DNA of 64,000 bases from Glycomyces algeriensis (GTDB lineage Bacteria > Actinomycetota > Actinomycetes > Mycobacteriales > Micromonosporaceae), in assembly GCF_027622855.1 (NCBI RefSeq), contig NZ_JAPZVR010000006.1:62001-126000 (forward strand), read 5' to 3'. Of the stretch, positions 54,719-62,171 are shown one piece after another. Numbering within the stretch: the first letter of the stretch is position 1; every line of letters starts with the position of its first letter. Made by a program: the position numbers and the translations under genes. The notes under the pieces were generated by a model. It saw nothing but the letters and a program-made list of their open reading frames with translations. It was not told the DNA's origin and searched no databases.

Positions 54719-54825
54719 TCGCATTTCTCGGATGCGGCTCCGGTAGGACCGGAGCCTGACTTGCCTTGGGTCGGTTCAAATGCCGCTTTTGTTCGCGGGA
54801 GTGAACCGGCCGGAGTGTTTCAGTT

Positions 54826-55440
54826 TCAGTACTGGGCCATCGGAAGGAAGTAGATCACGGCGAACAGCGCGATCCAGACCACGTCGACGAAGTGCCAGTA
54901 GTAGGACACCACGATGGACGCGGTGGCCTGGGCGGGGCTGAAGCGTCCCATCGTCGTGCGGATCAGGTAGACGATGAACGCGATGAGGCCGCCGGTCACG
55001 TGGAGTCCGTGGAAGCCGGTGGTCAGGAAGAACATCGTCCAGTAGCCGTCGGCCGAGATCGAGTGGCCTTCGGTGACCAGGTTCCGGTACTCGTTCACCT
55101 GGCCGAGGACGAAGACGAGTCCCATCACGAACGTGACCGCGAACCAGAGTCGCAGCTTGTAGACGTCGCCCCGCTCAGCGGCGAAGACGCCCAGCTGGCA
55201 GGTGACCGACGAGGCCACGAGGATCACGGTGAACACCAGCGCGTACGGGATCTCGAGGTGGTGGTAGCCCTCCTCGTACATCGCGGGCGCGGCGGCCTGG
55301 ATGGAGAAGTACATCGCGAACAGGCCCGCAAAGAACATCAGTTCGCTGCTCAACCACACGATGGTGCCGACACTGACGACGTTGGGCCGCGTCAGTGAGT
55401 GGATACGGCTGGGGTCGATAGTTGCTTCGGCGGCAGTCAC
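54826..55440 (-). CDS. ctaE: cytochrome c oxidase subunit III
   Basis: 204 residues, five predicted helices as in other actinobacterial CtaE. It has [32 protein letters not shown] and [14 protein letters not shown] with the conserved Glu and His residues. It stabilises the aa3 oxidase core; subunits I and II are not in the window. I chose GTG 55440, which has no ribosome site but sits six to seven bases after a TAATAAT box, so the mRNA is probably leaderless. GTG 55446 is an alternative. Confidence 0.95.
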   Translation of the reverse strand: MTAAEATIDPSRIHSLTRPNVVSVGTIVWLSSELMFFAGLFAMYFSIQAAAPAMYEEGYHHLEIPYALVFTVILVASSVTCQLGVFAAERGDVYKLRLWFAVTFVMGLVFVLGQVNEYRNLVTEGHSISADGYWTMFFLTTGFHGLHVTGGLIAFIVYLIRTTMGRFSPAQATASIVVSYYWHFVDVVWIALFAVIYFLPMAQY

Positions 55441-55446
55441 GCGCAC

Positions 55447-55453
55447 ATTATTA
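55447..55453 (-). promoter_or_regulatory. -10 box of the leaderless ctaE promoter
   Basis: TAATAAT on the minus strand, six bases before GTG 55440. The receiver-like gene is divergent, with its own -10 at 55626. Confidence 0.55.
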
Positions 55454-55625
55454 CGGTCCGGCGGGCCCAAGCTGCGCATGGGGTGTGTTTTTCGCGCGTG
55501 TCGCGCGGTTGTAGGCTCCCAGCCTTCTCACACCGTGTGCCCAGGTCATTCGCGGTTGGGCCAATGTGGGCACTCGCTTCAGGGGAAGTGGCCGCGCCGC
55601 TCTTCCCATTTCAGTGTGGCCGGTT

Positions 55626-55631
55626 TAATAT
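55626..55631 (+). promoter_or_regulatory. -10 box of the receiver-like gene
   Basis: TAATAT, seven bases before GTG 55639, again the leaderless geometry. Confidence 0.5.
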
Positions 55632-55638
55632 GCGAGGC

Positions 55639-56064
55639 GTGACTACCTCAACGTCTGAGTACGCGGTCCTGCTGTACAGCCATCGACCCGCGGTCATCGA
55701 GCAGATGCGCTCGGCGATCGGCGAGGAGCCGGTGGAGGGGGTGAAGATCGAGTACGCCGTCGCGGGCGAGTACGACGAGGCGGTGGCGCTGATCGACAAG
55801 TTCGCCGTGGACCTGGTGCTGCTCGACGGCGAGGCGCAGCCCGCGGGGGGGCTGGGGATCGCCCGGCAGCTGCGGGACGAGTTCGACGAGCCGCCGACGC
55901 TGGCGGTCGTGGTGGCGCGGGCCGCGGACCGGTGGCTGGCGGCGTGGTCGCGGGCGGATGCGGTGCTCATGCACCCCCTCAACCCCGTGACGACAGGGCA
56001 GACGGTAGTAGACTTGCTGGTCAGCCGCGCAGCAGGCGTGGCACCGGCGCAGCGCGCCGCCTGA
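55639..56064 (+). CDS. degenerate response-regulator receiver-like protein
   Basis: 141 residues from GTG 55639; an in-frame ATG at 55630 overlaps the -10 box. It has a CheY-like alternation (YAVLLYSHRPAVIEQM, VDLVLLDGEAQPAGGLGIARQLRDE, LAVVVARAADRWLAAW). The phosphoacceptor-like Asp is kept, but the acidic pair at the first strand reads YS and the Lys of the last strand is replaced (LMHPLNP). Phosphorylation is therefore doubtful. No output domain follows. It lies between ctaE (divergent) and trpD (21 bp downstream), so it may be cotranscribed with trpD. Function unknown. Confidence 0.7.
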   Translation: MTTSTSEYAVLLYSHRPAVIEQMRSAIGEEPVEGVKIEYAVAGEYDEAVALIDKFAVDLVLLDGEAQPAGGLGIARQLRDEFDEPPTLAVVVARAADRWLAAWSRADAVLMHPLNPVTTGQTVVDLLVSRAAGVAPAQRAA

Positions 56065-56085
56065 CCTCCCTCTCCTGGAGTCCTT

Positions 56086-57147
56086 ATGTCTAGTGCGACC
56101 TGGCCTGACGTCCTCGGGCGCCTTTCCAACGGCGACCACCTCGATGAGGCCAGCGCGGACTGGGCGATGGCCGAGATCATGGCGGGCAACGCCGATCCGG
56201 CCCAGTTGGCGGCGTTCGCGGTGCTCCTGCGCTCAAAGGGTGAGACGCCCGAGGAGATCGGGGCCATTGCGGGCCGGATGCTGGCGGAGACGACCCGGCT
56301 GGACCTCTCGGACCTGGGCGTGGCGGTCGACATCGTGGGCACCGGCGGCGACGGCTCGAACTCGGTGAACATCTCGACGATGGCGGCGATCGTGGTCGCG
56401 GCCGCGGGTGTGCCCGTGATCAAGCACGGGAACCGCTCGGCGTCGTCGAACGTGGGTTCGGCGGATCTGCTCGAGGCGCTGGGCGTGGACCTGGAGGCGA
56501 CGGCCGAGCGGGTCGAGGCCTCGGTGCGGGAGATCGGGATCGGGTTCGCCTTCGCGCGGACCTTCCACCCCGGGATGCGGCACGCGGGACCGGTGCGCGC
56601 GGCGCTAGGCATTCCCACGGTGTTCAACCTGCTGGGGCCGCTGACGAACCCGGGCCAGCCGGCGGCGGGCCTGATCGGCTGCGCGGACCCGGTGAAGGCG
56701 CCGCTCATGGCGCAGGTGTTCGCGGCGCGGGGCGCTTCGGTGTTCGTGGTGCGCGGGGACGACGGCCTGGACGAGATCTCGACGTCGGCGACGACCTCGG
56801 AGTGGATCGTGTCGGGCGGGCGGGTCTCGCAGGGTTCGATCGACATCGAGGAGTTCGGTCTGGTGCAGGCCGGGCCGGAGGCGCTGCGCGGCGGCGACAT
56901 CGTGTTCAACACGGCGGTGGCGCGCGAGGTGTTCGCGGGCGGGAACCGGCCGGTGCGCGACGCGGTGCTCATCAACGCGGCGGCGGCCTTGGCGTCGCGG
57001 CAGGGTTTGATCGACGGCGTCGACCTGCACGACATCAAGACCCGCAAGGGCCTCCTGGAGTCGAACCTCGTCCTGGCCGCGAAGGCCATCGACGAGGGCA
57101 AGGCGACCGAGCTGATCGAGCGCTGGGCCGAGTTCAGCAAGTCGTGA
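56086..57147 (+). CDS. trpD: anthranilate phosphoribosyltransferase
   Basis: 353 residues, family length. Hallmarks are VGTGGDGSNSVNIST (PRPP loop), KHGNRSASSNVGSADLLEALG (anthranilate site) and RGDDGLDEIS (Mg site). It transfers anthranilate to PRPP, the second dedicated step of tryptophan synthesis. The other trp genes are not nearby. ATG 56086 lies 21 bp after the receiver-like gene (CTCCTGGAG region). Confidence 0.97.
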   Translation: MSSATWPDVLGRLSNGDHLDEASADWAMAEIMAGNADPAQLAAFAVLLRSKGETPEEIGAIAGRMLAETTRLDLSDLGVAVDIVGTGGDGSNSVNISTMAAIVVAAAGVPVIKHGNRSASSNVGSADLLEALGVDLEATAERVEASVREIGIGFAFARTFHPGMRHAGPVRAALGIPTVFNLLGPLTNPGQPAAGLIGCADPVKAPLMAQVFAARGASVFVVRGDDGLDEISTSATTSEWIVSGGRVSQGSIDIEEFGLVQAGPEALRGGDIVFNTAVAREVFAGGNRPVRDAVLINAAAALASRQGLIDGVDLHDIKTRKGLLESNLVLAAKAIDEGKATELIERWAEFSKS

Positions 57148-57281
57148 TGTGAACAGGTTCCCTCTGAAGGCGTGAGCCGGGAGGGGCTTGTTCTGTCGGA
57201 CCCGTTGCGTAGGTTCAAGACAAGGGGTCCCCCTGGGGGGACATATCGGTTATTTCCGAAATGTAGTGAATTGCAAACGTC

Positions 57282-57314
57282 AAGGGCGGGAGGCGCATTG
57301 CGCCTCCCGCCCTT
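57282..57314. terminator. bidirectional terminator between trpD and the DUF164 gene
   Basis: 16-bp perfect arms AAGGGCGGGAGGCGCA and complement, separated by one base, ending in CTTT. It lies between convergent genes. Confidence 0.9.
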
Positions 57315-57328
57315 TCGCATGCCTGGGG

Positions 57329-58111
57329 CTACGTGTACTTCTTGAGCTCTTCCTCGGAGCCGAGGGTGGTCGGCTTCGATTGGGGCAGTTCGGTTCTGAT
57401 GAGGATGCAGTTGCACTCCTCGCAGCGGATGACCTCGTCGATCGGGGCGGACTTGATCGGGATCATGTCCGCCGGCGACTTCTCGAGCCGGCAGGAGCCG
57501 CAGCGGCGGCCGACGAGTTCGGCGGCCGCGATCGGCTGCTTGGCGTGGATGCGCTCGTAGAGCTCCACGAGCCGGTCGGGGATGTTGATCGCGAGGGCCT
57601 CGCGCGTGGAGGTCGCGTCCGCGGTCTCGGCGTCGATCTCGCCGAGCTGGCGTCCGCGGTCGGCCTCGGCGTCGGCGAGGACCTGGCGCGACTCCTCGAC
57701 CTGGCGGCGGACCTCGCCGAGTTCGGATTCGAGGACCTCGCGGCGCTCCATGAGCTCGAGCTGGTCGTCCTCGAGGGTCCCCTGGCGCCGGGCCAGCGAC
57801 TCGAGTTCGCTCTGCAGCCCTTCGAGCTCCTTGGACGTGGCGGCCCCGGAGGCCATGCGGGTGCGGTCGGAGTCGGCGCGCTTGGTCACGAGCTCGACTT
57901 CGCGTTCGACGCGCTCGATGTCGCGGTCGAGGTCGGCGAGGTCGCCCGTCAGGTTCGCGGCCTTGTCGGCGAGGGCGCGCTGGCGCTGCACGGCGGTCGC
58001 GTAGACCGGGTCGGCGTCGAGCTTCTTGCGGCGCTGGCCCAGCTGGGTGAGCTGGGTGTCGACCGCCTGGAGTTCGAGCAGTCGGCGCTGATCGAAAAGG
58101 TCGGCTTTCAA
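57329..58111 (-). CDS. DUF164 coiled-coil/C4 zinc-ribbon protein
   Basis: 260 residues. A long antiparallel coiled coil (about 5-175) leads to a C-terminal zinc ribbon with CGSC and CEEC. It starts at TTG 58111, one base past the stop of the Nif3-like gene, so translation is probably coupled. The two genes are neighbours in many actinobacteria. Coiled-coil/zinc-ribbon proteins of this family may bind nucleic acid or ribosomal factors; the function is not settled. Confidence 0.9.
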   Translation of the reverse strand: MKADLFDQRRLLELQAVDTQLTQLGQRRKKLDADPVYATAVQRQRALADKAANLTGDLADLDRDIERVEREVELVTKRADSDRTRMASGAATSKELEGLQSELESLARRQGTLEDDQLELMERREVLESELGEVRRQVEESRQVLADAEADRGRQLGEIDAETADATSTREALAINIPDRLVELYERIHAKQPIAAAELVGRRCGSCRLEKSPADMIPIKSAPIDEVIRCEECNCILIRTELPQSKPTTLGSEEELKKYT

Positions 58112-58112
58112 C

Positions 58113-58937
58113 CTAGTTCACCCCGGTTTTCTGGTGGATGGTCCACGGATCGGTGTCGAGGTCGGAGACGAGGACGTCGTCGACCAGACGGGACAGTTGC
58201 TCGGCAACGATATCGAGCCACGGTCGCTCGGTGGCCCAGTGGGCGGCGTCGATGAGTGCCGGGCCGCTCCGGGCGAGGTGCTCGCTGGCCGGATGGTGGC
58301 GCAGATCGGCGGTCAGGTAGGCGTTCGCGCCGGCCGCGGCGGCGTCCGCGAGGTACGAGTCGCCCGCGCCGCCGCAGACGGCGACGGTGCTGATGAGCTG
58401 CCCGCCCTCCCCTGCGGCGCGGACCCCGCTGACAGTGGGCGGCAGGGTCTTCGCGGCGTGCGCGACCAGCGCGTCGAGGGTGAGCGGTGCGGGCAGGCGG
58501 CCGATGCGGCCGATGCCGCGGCCGGAGCCCTCGTGCTCGGCGGCGGTGAGGGCGCGGAGGGGCCTGAGGTCGACGAGGCCGAGCCGGTCGGCGAGGGCGT
58601 CCGAGACCCCGGGGTTGGCGACGTCCGCGTTCGTGTGGGCCACGTAGAGGCCCATGCCGGATTCGATGAGGGTGTGGACGAGGTCGCCCTTGTAGTCGGC
58701 GGCGGGGTCGAGGCTGGAGACGCCGCGCAGGAGGAGGGGGTGGTGGGCGACGATGAGGTCGCAGTCGTTCTCGATGGCCTCGATGACGGTGGCGGGCACG
58801 ACGTCCACGACGCACAGGATCCGGCGGACAGAGTTGCCGCCGCGGCCGCAGACGAGTCCCACCCGGTCCCAGTCCTCGGCCCAGCGGCGCGGGTACAGGT
58901 CGTCGAGTGCAGCGGTGATCTCGCTGAGCGTGCGCAT
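58113..58937 (-). CDS. Nif3-like dinuclear metal-centre protein
   Basis: 274 residues from ATG 58937. Nif3/YbgI fold: WAEDWDRVGLVCG, the metal site DLIVAHHPLLLRG, YVAHTNADVANPGVSDALA and, near the end, ALIDAAHWATERP with the second half of the metal site. These proteins form hexameric toroids; GTP cyclohydrolase-like activity has been proposed for some. It lies 88 bp downstream of repeat element B and is coupled to the zinc-ribbon gene. Confidence 0.93.
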   Translation of the reverse strand: MRTLSEITAALDDLYPRRWAEDWDRVGLVCGRGGNSVRRILCVVDVVPATVIEAIENDCDLIVAHHPLLLRGVSSLDPAADYKGDLVHTLIESGMGLYVAHTNADVANPGVSDALADRLGLVDLRPLRALTAAEHEGSGRGIGRIGRLPAPLTLDALVAHAAKTLPPTVSGVRAAGEGGQLISTVAVCGGAGDSYLADAAAAGANAYLTADLRHHPASEHLARSGPALIDAAHWATERPWLDIVAEQLSRLVDDVLVSDLDTDPWTIHQKTGVN

Positions 58938-59024
58938 CTTTGGAGTTTAGGACGGTGTCCGGAGCTCGAGCAGCGTGGCTCCGGACACCGCCTCAACACA
59001 CCTTTCGGGTGCGGCCGATAGCGG

Positions 59025-59187
59025 AGGGGGTGTTGGCGGGCCCCGGGCGAGTCGGTATCCGAGTCCGTTCGCTTGCTCGCAAGGCGGAAGGGGCTCTGAA
59101 TACCGGTGTTGTATTCAGAGGTCCGACAACGCAGCGAGCGGGCGAACGGGCCGGATAGCGGCCGCCTGGGGCCCGCCAGGGCCCCCT
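59025..59187. repeat. nested-hairpin element, copy B
   Basis: Outer arms TGGCGGGCCCC... pair with ...GGGGCCCGCCA over ~15 bp plus AGGGGG/CCCCCT. The middle stem CCGTTCGCTTGCTCGC pairs with its wobble complement. The inner hairpin is CTCTGAATAC / GTATTCAGAG around loop CGGTGTT. The core 59053-59157 is about 88% identical to the core of copy A at 18769-18874, with compensatory changes in the stems. Its right half encodes the last ~24 residues of the XRE regulator. Confidence 0.85.
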
Positions 59188-60425
59188 AAGTTGAGGGCGC
59201 CGACCTCCTCCGCGAGGCGGCGCAGGTCCTGGGCGGGTTCGCCCTTCGTGCGGTGCAGGATCTGGTCGATGAGCTCGATCGCGACCGGGCGGCACCGGAC
59301 CTCGGCCGGGGCGTGGCGGTCGGCCGTCACCAGGTGGCGGCTCGCCCGTTCCATGTCCCCCACCTGGACGCACGCCCGCGTCATGTCGAGGTGGTGGTGC
59401 GCGCGCCGCTCGGCCACGAGGTCGGCCAGCGCGGCGGGCGGGATGCGGTCGTGGACGGCGAGGGCGTCGCTGCCTTCGCCGAGTTCGACGAACGCGGCGG
59501 CGCGGTGGAGCAGGACGTTGGTCGGTCCGAAGGACGTGTAGTAGTAGTTGGCGTCGCGGCCGAGGATGTTGGCGGCGCGGGAGGCGCTGTCGAGCAGGTC
59601 CTCGCTGGTGGTGCTGTCGCCGGCGAGTGCGGCGGCCATGGCGCCTTGGAGCAGGAGCGCGCCGTAGACGCTGATCTGCGCGGGTGTGGAGTTCTCGCCG
59701 CCGGTCTCGGAGATGAGGCCGTGGGCGACTTGGACGTTGAGGTCGAGTGCGGCCTGGTGGCGTCCGAGTGCCCTGAGCGCGTTGGAGACCCGGGTCGTGG
59801 CGATGCCGGCGAGGAGCGGGTCGTTGCCGCGGTTGGCGGCGGAGATGGCGCGGTCGGCGGCGAGCCAGGCGAGCTGGGCCTCCCCGAGTTTGCGCAGGAC
59901 GGTGGAGGCGATCTGGTAGACCTGCGTCATGAGTTCGGCGGCGTCGGCGCTGGTGCCGCCGACGGGCCGGTCCTCGGCGACGGGCGTGTCGCGCAGGAGC
60001 TGGATGAGGGAGCGGGCGACGACCGGGTAGTGGCCTTTCTCGAAGGCGAGCCAGCAGTAGTTGACGGATCCGCGGAGTTCGGGGATCGGGGTGGATTCGA
60101 TCGGGGCGGCTTCGAGGAAGCGGCCGAGTCGTTCGTAGCGTTCGAGGGACTGGCGGATGGATTCGACCTCGACCTGGTCGAGGCAGCCGCCGAGTCCGGG
60201 CCGGCGTTTGGGTTCGCGGCCGAGCAGCTGCCCGGCATCGATGCTGAGGGCTTCGGCGAGTTCGGTGATGACCGAGTACTTGTCGAGGCGGCGGACGCCG
60301 CGTTCGATCTTGTCGACCCAGCTCTTGGACTTGCCGATGCGGTCGGCGAAGACCTGCTGGGACATGCCTCGGCGTTGTCGCCAGTAGGCGACGCGCCGCC
60401 CCATGGGTTGCGTTTCGGACTCCAT
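59115..60425 (-). CDS. XRE-family regulator with TPR-like C-terminus
   Basis: 436 residues from ATG 60425; a TATAGA box lies 14 bp upstream. The N-terminal Cro/C1-type HTH (WRQRRGMSQQVFADRIGKSKSWVDKIERG, about 10-60) is followed by helical repeats to ~400. The last ~24 residues (from GGPGGPQAAAI to the stop) are encoded by repeat element B and look unlike family sequence, so the element has replaced or extended the original end, which probably lay near VGALNL. It is divergent from the small membrane protein gene, whose start is covered by a palindrome it may bind. Confidence 0.85.
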   Translation of the reverse strand: MESETQPMGRRVAYWRQRRGMSQQVFADRIGKSKSWVDKIERGVRRLDKYSVITELAEALSIDAGQLLGREPKRRPGLGGCLDQVEVESIRQSLERYERLGRFLEAAPIESTPIPELRGSVNYCWLAFEKGHYPVVARSLIQLLRDTPVAEDRPVGGTSADAAELMTQVYQIASTVLRKLGEAQLAWLAADRAISAANRGNDPLLAGIATTRVSNALRALGRHQAALDLNVQVAHGLISETGGENSTPAQISVYGALLLQGAMAAALAGDSTTSEDLLDSASRAANILGRDANYYYTSFGPTNVLLHRAAAFVELGEGSDALAVHDRIPPAALADLVAERRAHHHLDMTRACVQVGDMERASRHLVTADRHAPAEVRCRPVAIELIDQILHRTKGEPAQDLRRLAEEVGALNLGGPGGPQAAAIRPVRPLAALSDL

Positions 60426-60847
60426 GTCAGACCCCACCGTCTATAGGAGTTGGTGTGCGGATTGTCGTGTCGTGCGGTGCAATGCGGTTGTGGCGGCCGT
60501 TCCTCCGGCCATGAGTCACGGCCGCCGTGTCGGAGCGCTGCGGGCGGTCGTCAGCTGTGCTCGGTTGTCTTGACCCCGCACGTCCGGTCCTCTTGGAGCG
60601 GTGCTCTGTGGAGGCTCGGGTTTGTCGCCTTTGGCGTTCCGACACTAACTGTTTACCGTCTTTTCCCTTCCGGCACAACGGCCGCCAGCTGCCAAGATGA
60701 CGCTGCGCTTGAAGCCGCTTACAGTCTTGCTCGGTCGCGGCGGTCACTAGCCGGTTATCTGGGGTTATGCCGGGTTTCGGTCGCCCGAACGCGGGAAATC
60801 TGCACATGCAACGTGTCGATTCAAGGGCCTGCATCGTTGTGTCAGAT
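60426..60847. other. divergent intergenic region, XRE gene / small membrane protein gene
   Basis: 422 bp, less G+C-rich than the surroundings. It holds TATAGA (60440-60445, minus strand) as the -10 for the XRE gene and, at its far end, the 8-bp-arm palindrome at 60836-60859. The remaining ~350 bp show no conserved RNA, repeat or convincing ORF, so the stretch could hide an unrecognised small RNA or unseen promoter. Confidence 0.4.
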
Positions 60848-60859
60848 ATGAGACACAAC
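60836..60859. promoter_or_regulatory. palindromic operator over the start codon of the small membrane protein gene
   Basis: GTTGTGTC-N8-GACACAAC, perfect 8-bp arms centred on the ATG at 60848. This is a likely binding site for the divergently encoded XRE regulator. Confidence 0.6.
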
Positions 60860-61093
60860 CGAGTCATCGCGCGCCGCGAACATCGGCGCGCCTTCCGCAG
60901 GGCATTCCTGACGGCCGCCTTCGCCACCGCGGCGGCGGCCGCACTGGGGTACGCGATCGCCTTCTCACCGCTCGCCGGGTGGGTGACGATGGGCCTCGCG
61001 GCCGCCGTCGCCGCGACCCTCTGGGCGGAGTCGCGCGCCGGCCGGGCCGCCACGGCCCCGCCGGTCACTCCCATCTACTTCATCAAGGAATAG
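60848..61093 (+). CDS. small two-helix membrane protein
   Basis: 81 residues from ATG 60848. A basic N-terminus (MRHNRVIARREHRRAFRRAF) precedes two hydrophobic helices (FLTAAFATAAAAALGYAIAF and GWVTMGLAAAVAATLW) and a short tail. An upstream ATG in frame would add 27 residues but ignores the operator. Orientation by the positive-inside rule puts the N-terminus in the cytosol. Function unknown; probably controlled by the XRE regulator. Confidence 0.6.
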   Translation: MRHNRVIARREHRRAFRRAFLTAAFATAAAAALGYAIAFSPLAGWVTMGLAAAVAATLWAESRAGRAATAPPVTPIYFIKE

Positions 61094-61110
61094 GCCGGGC
61101 GCACGGGCAG

Positions 61111-61138
61111 CGGCGGCCGCACCACCAGGCGGCCGCCG
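61111..61138. terminator. hairpin between convergent small membrane protein and phosphoesterase genes
   Basis: CGGCGGCCGC / GCGGCCGCCG, 10-bp perfect arms with an 8-nt loop. Confidence 0.7.
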
Positions 61139-61154
61139 CGTCCCGGTCCATGCA

Positions 61155-61949
61155 CTAGTTGAGCCGGACCACCAGGCACTTGCCGCCCTGGTAGACGCCG
61201 CCGTCGACGTTGAGCACCAGCCCGTCGCAGTAGCGGCGGGCCTGCGTCACCTGGCTGGGCGCGAGATCGGTCGTGTCGGGGATCGTCGAATGGCCGTGCA
61301 CGAGCTCCTCGCCGCCGAACGAGCGGAGCATCCCGCGCACCCGCGCGGGCCCGTCGGGGCCCATGAACTCGTGGCGGCGGGTCAGCTCCCGGAACAGCTG
61401 CCACCACTCCTCGGGCTCGTCGGCGGCCATGATCGCGCGGACGGCCGCGTTCACCGCCTCCTCGCTGCGGCCGTAGCCCAGGTACGACTCGGTGTCGGCG
61501 TGCACGAGGAGCACGTTCCCGGCGACGTGGACGACGCGCCGCGTCTCGAGCCACTTCACCTCGTCGTCGGTGAGGTCGCCCAGCTCGTCCTCGAAGCCGC
61601 CGTTGAGGACCCACCAGTGGAGGAACTGGCGGTCCTGGCCGTCCACGTCGGTGAAGGCGACGTCGCCGAAGCGGCGCGAGCCGAGCAGCAGCACCTCGTG
61701 GTTGCCTATGAGGGTGTCCACGTGGCCGCCCTCGGCGGCCGCCTGCCCGGCGAGCCGGCGCAGCAGCCGCACGACCGCCACGCCCTCCTCACCGCGGTCG
61801 AAGAGGTCGCCGAGTATCCACAGGCGAGCATCGCCGCCGGTCCACTTGGCGTCCTCGTCCACCAGTCCCCGGCCTCGCAGCGACTCGACGAGCGCGTCGT
61901 AATGGCCGTGGATGTCGCTGGCCACGTATAGCGGACTGGTTTCAGACAT
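61155..61949 (-). CDS. calcineurin-like metallophosphoesterase
   Basis: 264 residues from ATG 61949. Metal-site motifs in order are SDIHGHYDAL (DxH), LGDLFDRGEEG (GDxxDRG), IGNHEVLLLG (GNHE), then LLVHADTESY and LVHGHSTIP (His ligands). The set matches the PPP-type protein-phosphatase/diadenosine-tetraphosphatase group. A TAATAT box lies seven bases before the ATG and there is no ribosome site, so it is leaderless. A 58-residue in-frame extension upstream was rejected. Substrate unknown. Confidence 0.92.
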   Translation of the reverse strand: MSETSPLYVASDIHGHYDALVESLRGRGLVDEDAKWTGGDARLWILGDLFDRGEEGVAVVRLLRRLAGQAAAEGGHVDTLIGNHEVLLLGSRRFGDVAFTDVDGQDRQFLHWWVLNGGFEDELGDLTDDEVKWLETRRVVHVAGNVLLVHADTESYLGYGRSEEAVNAAVRAIMAADEPEEWWQLFRELTRRHEFMGPDGPARVRGMLRSFGGEELVHGHSTIPDTTDLAPSQVTQARRYCDGLVLNVDGGVYQGGKCLVVRLN

Positions 61950-61956
61950 GGGCTCG

Positions 61957-61962
61957 ATATTA
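61957..61962 (-). promoter_or_regulatory. -10 box of the leaderless phosphoesterase promoter
   Basis: TAATAT seven bases before ATG 61949. Confidence 0.55.
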
Positions 61963-62171
61963 ATCCTGCGGGGGGACGTTCGGTGAAGTTGCGGGCCGCT
62001 CTGTTCGCGGAACTCCGCCGCCCGGCGGGCCGCCGGCCCTATCGCGCTTGCCGGACGGCTAGTGCCCGGAATAGGATTCGGCCACCGCCATTCGTTCGGC
62101 GGCACCGCCGGTGCGCCCGCCAACGGGCGCGCCGTCCGCCGCTACACCCAGCGCCGCAGCGAGGAGCCTCA

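Noticed and set aside
18735-59187. CRISPR array or IS element behind the shared repeat
   Set aside because: Only two copies, no spacers in regular array, no transposase and no clear target-site duplication beside either copy.
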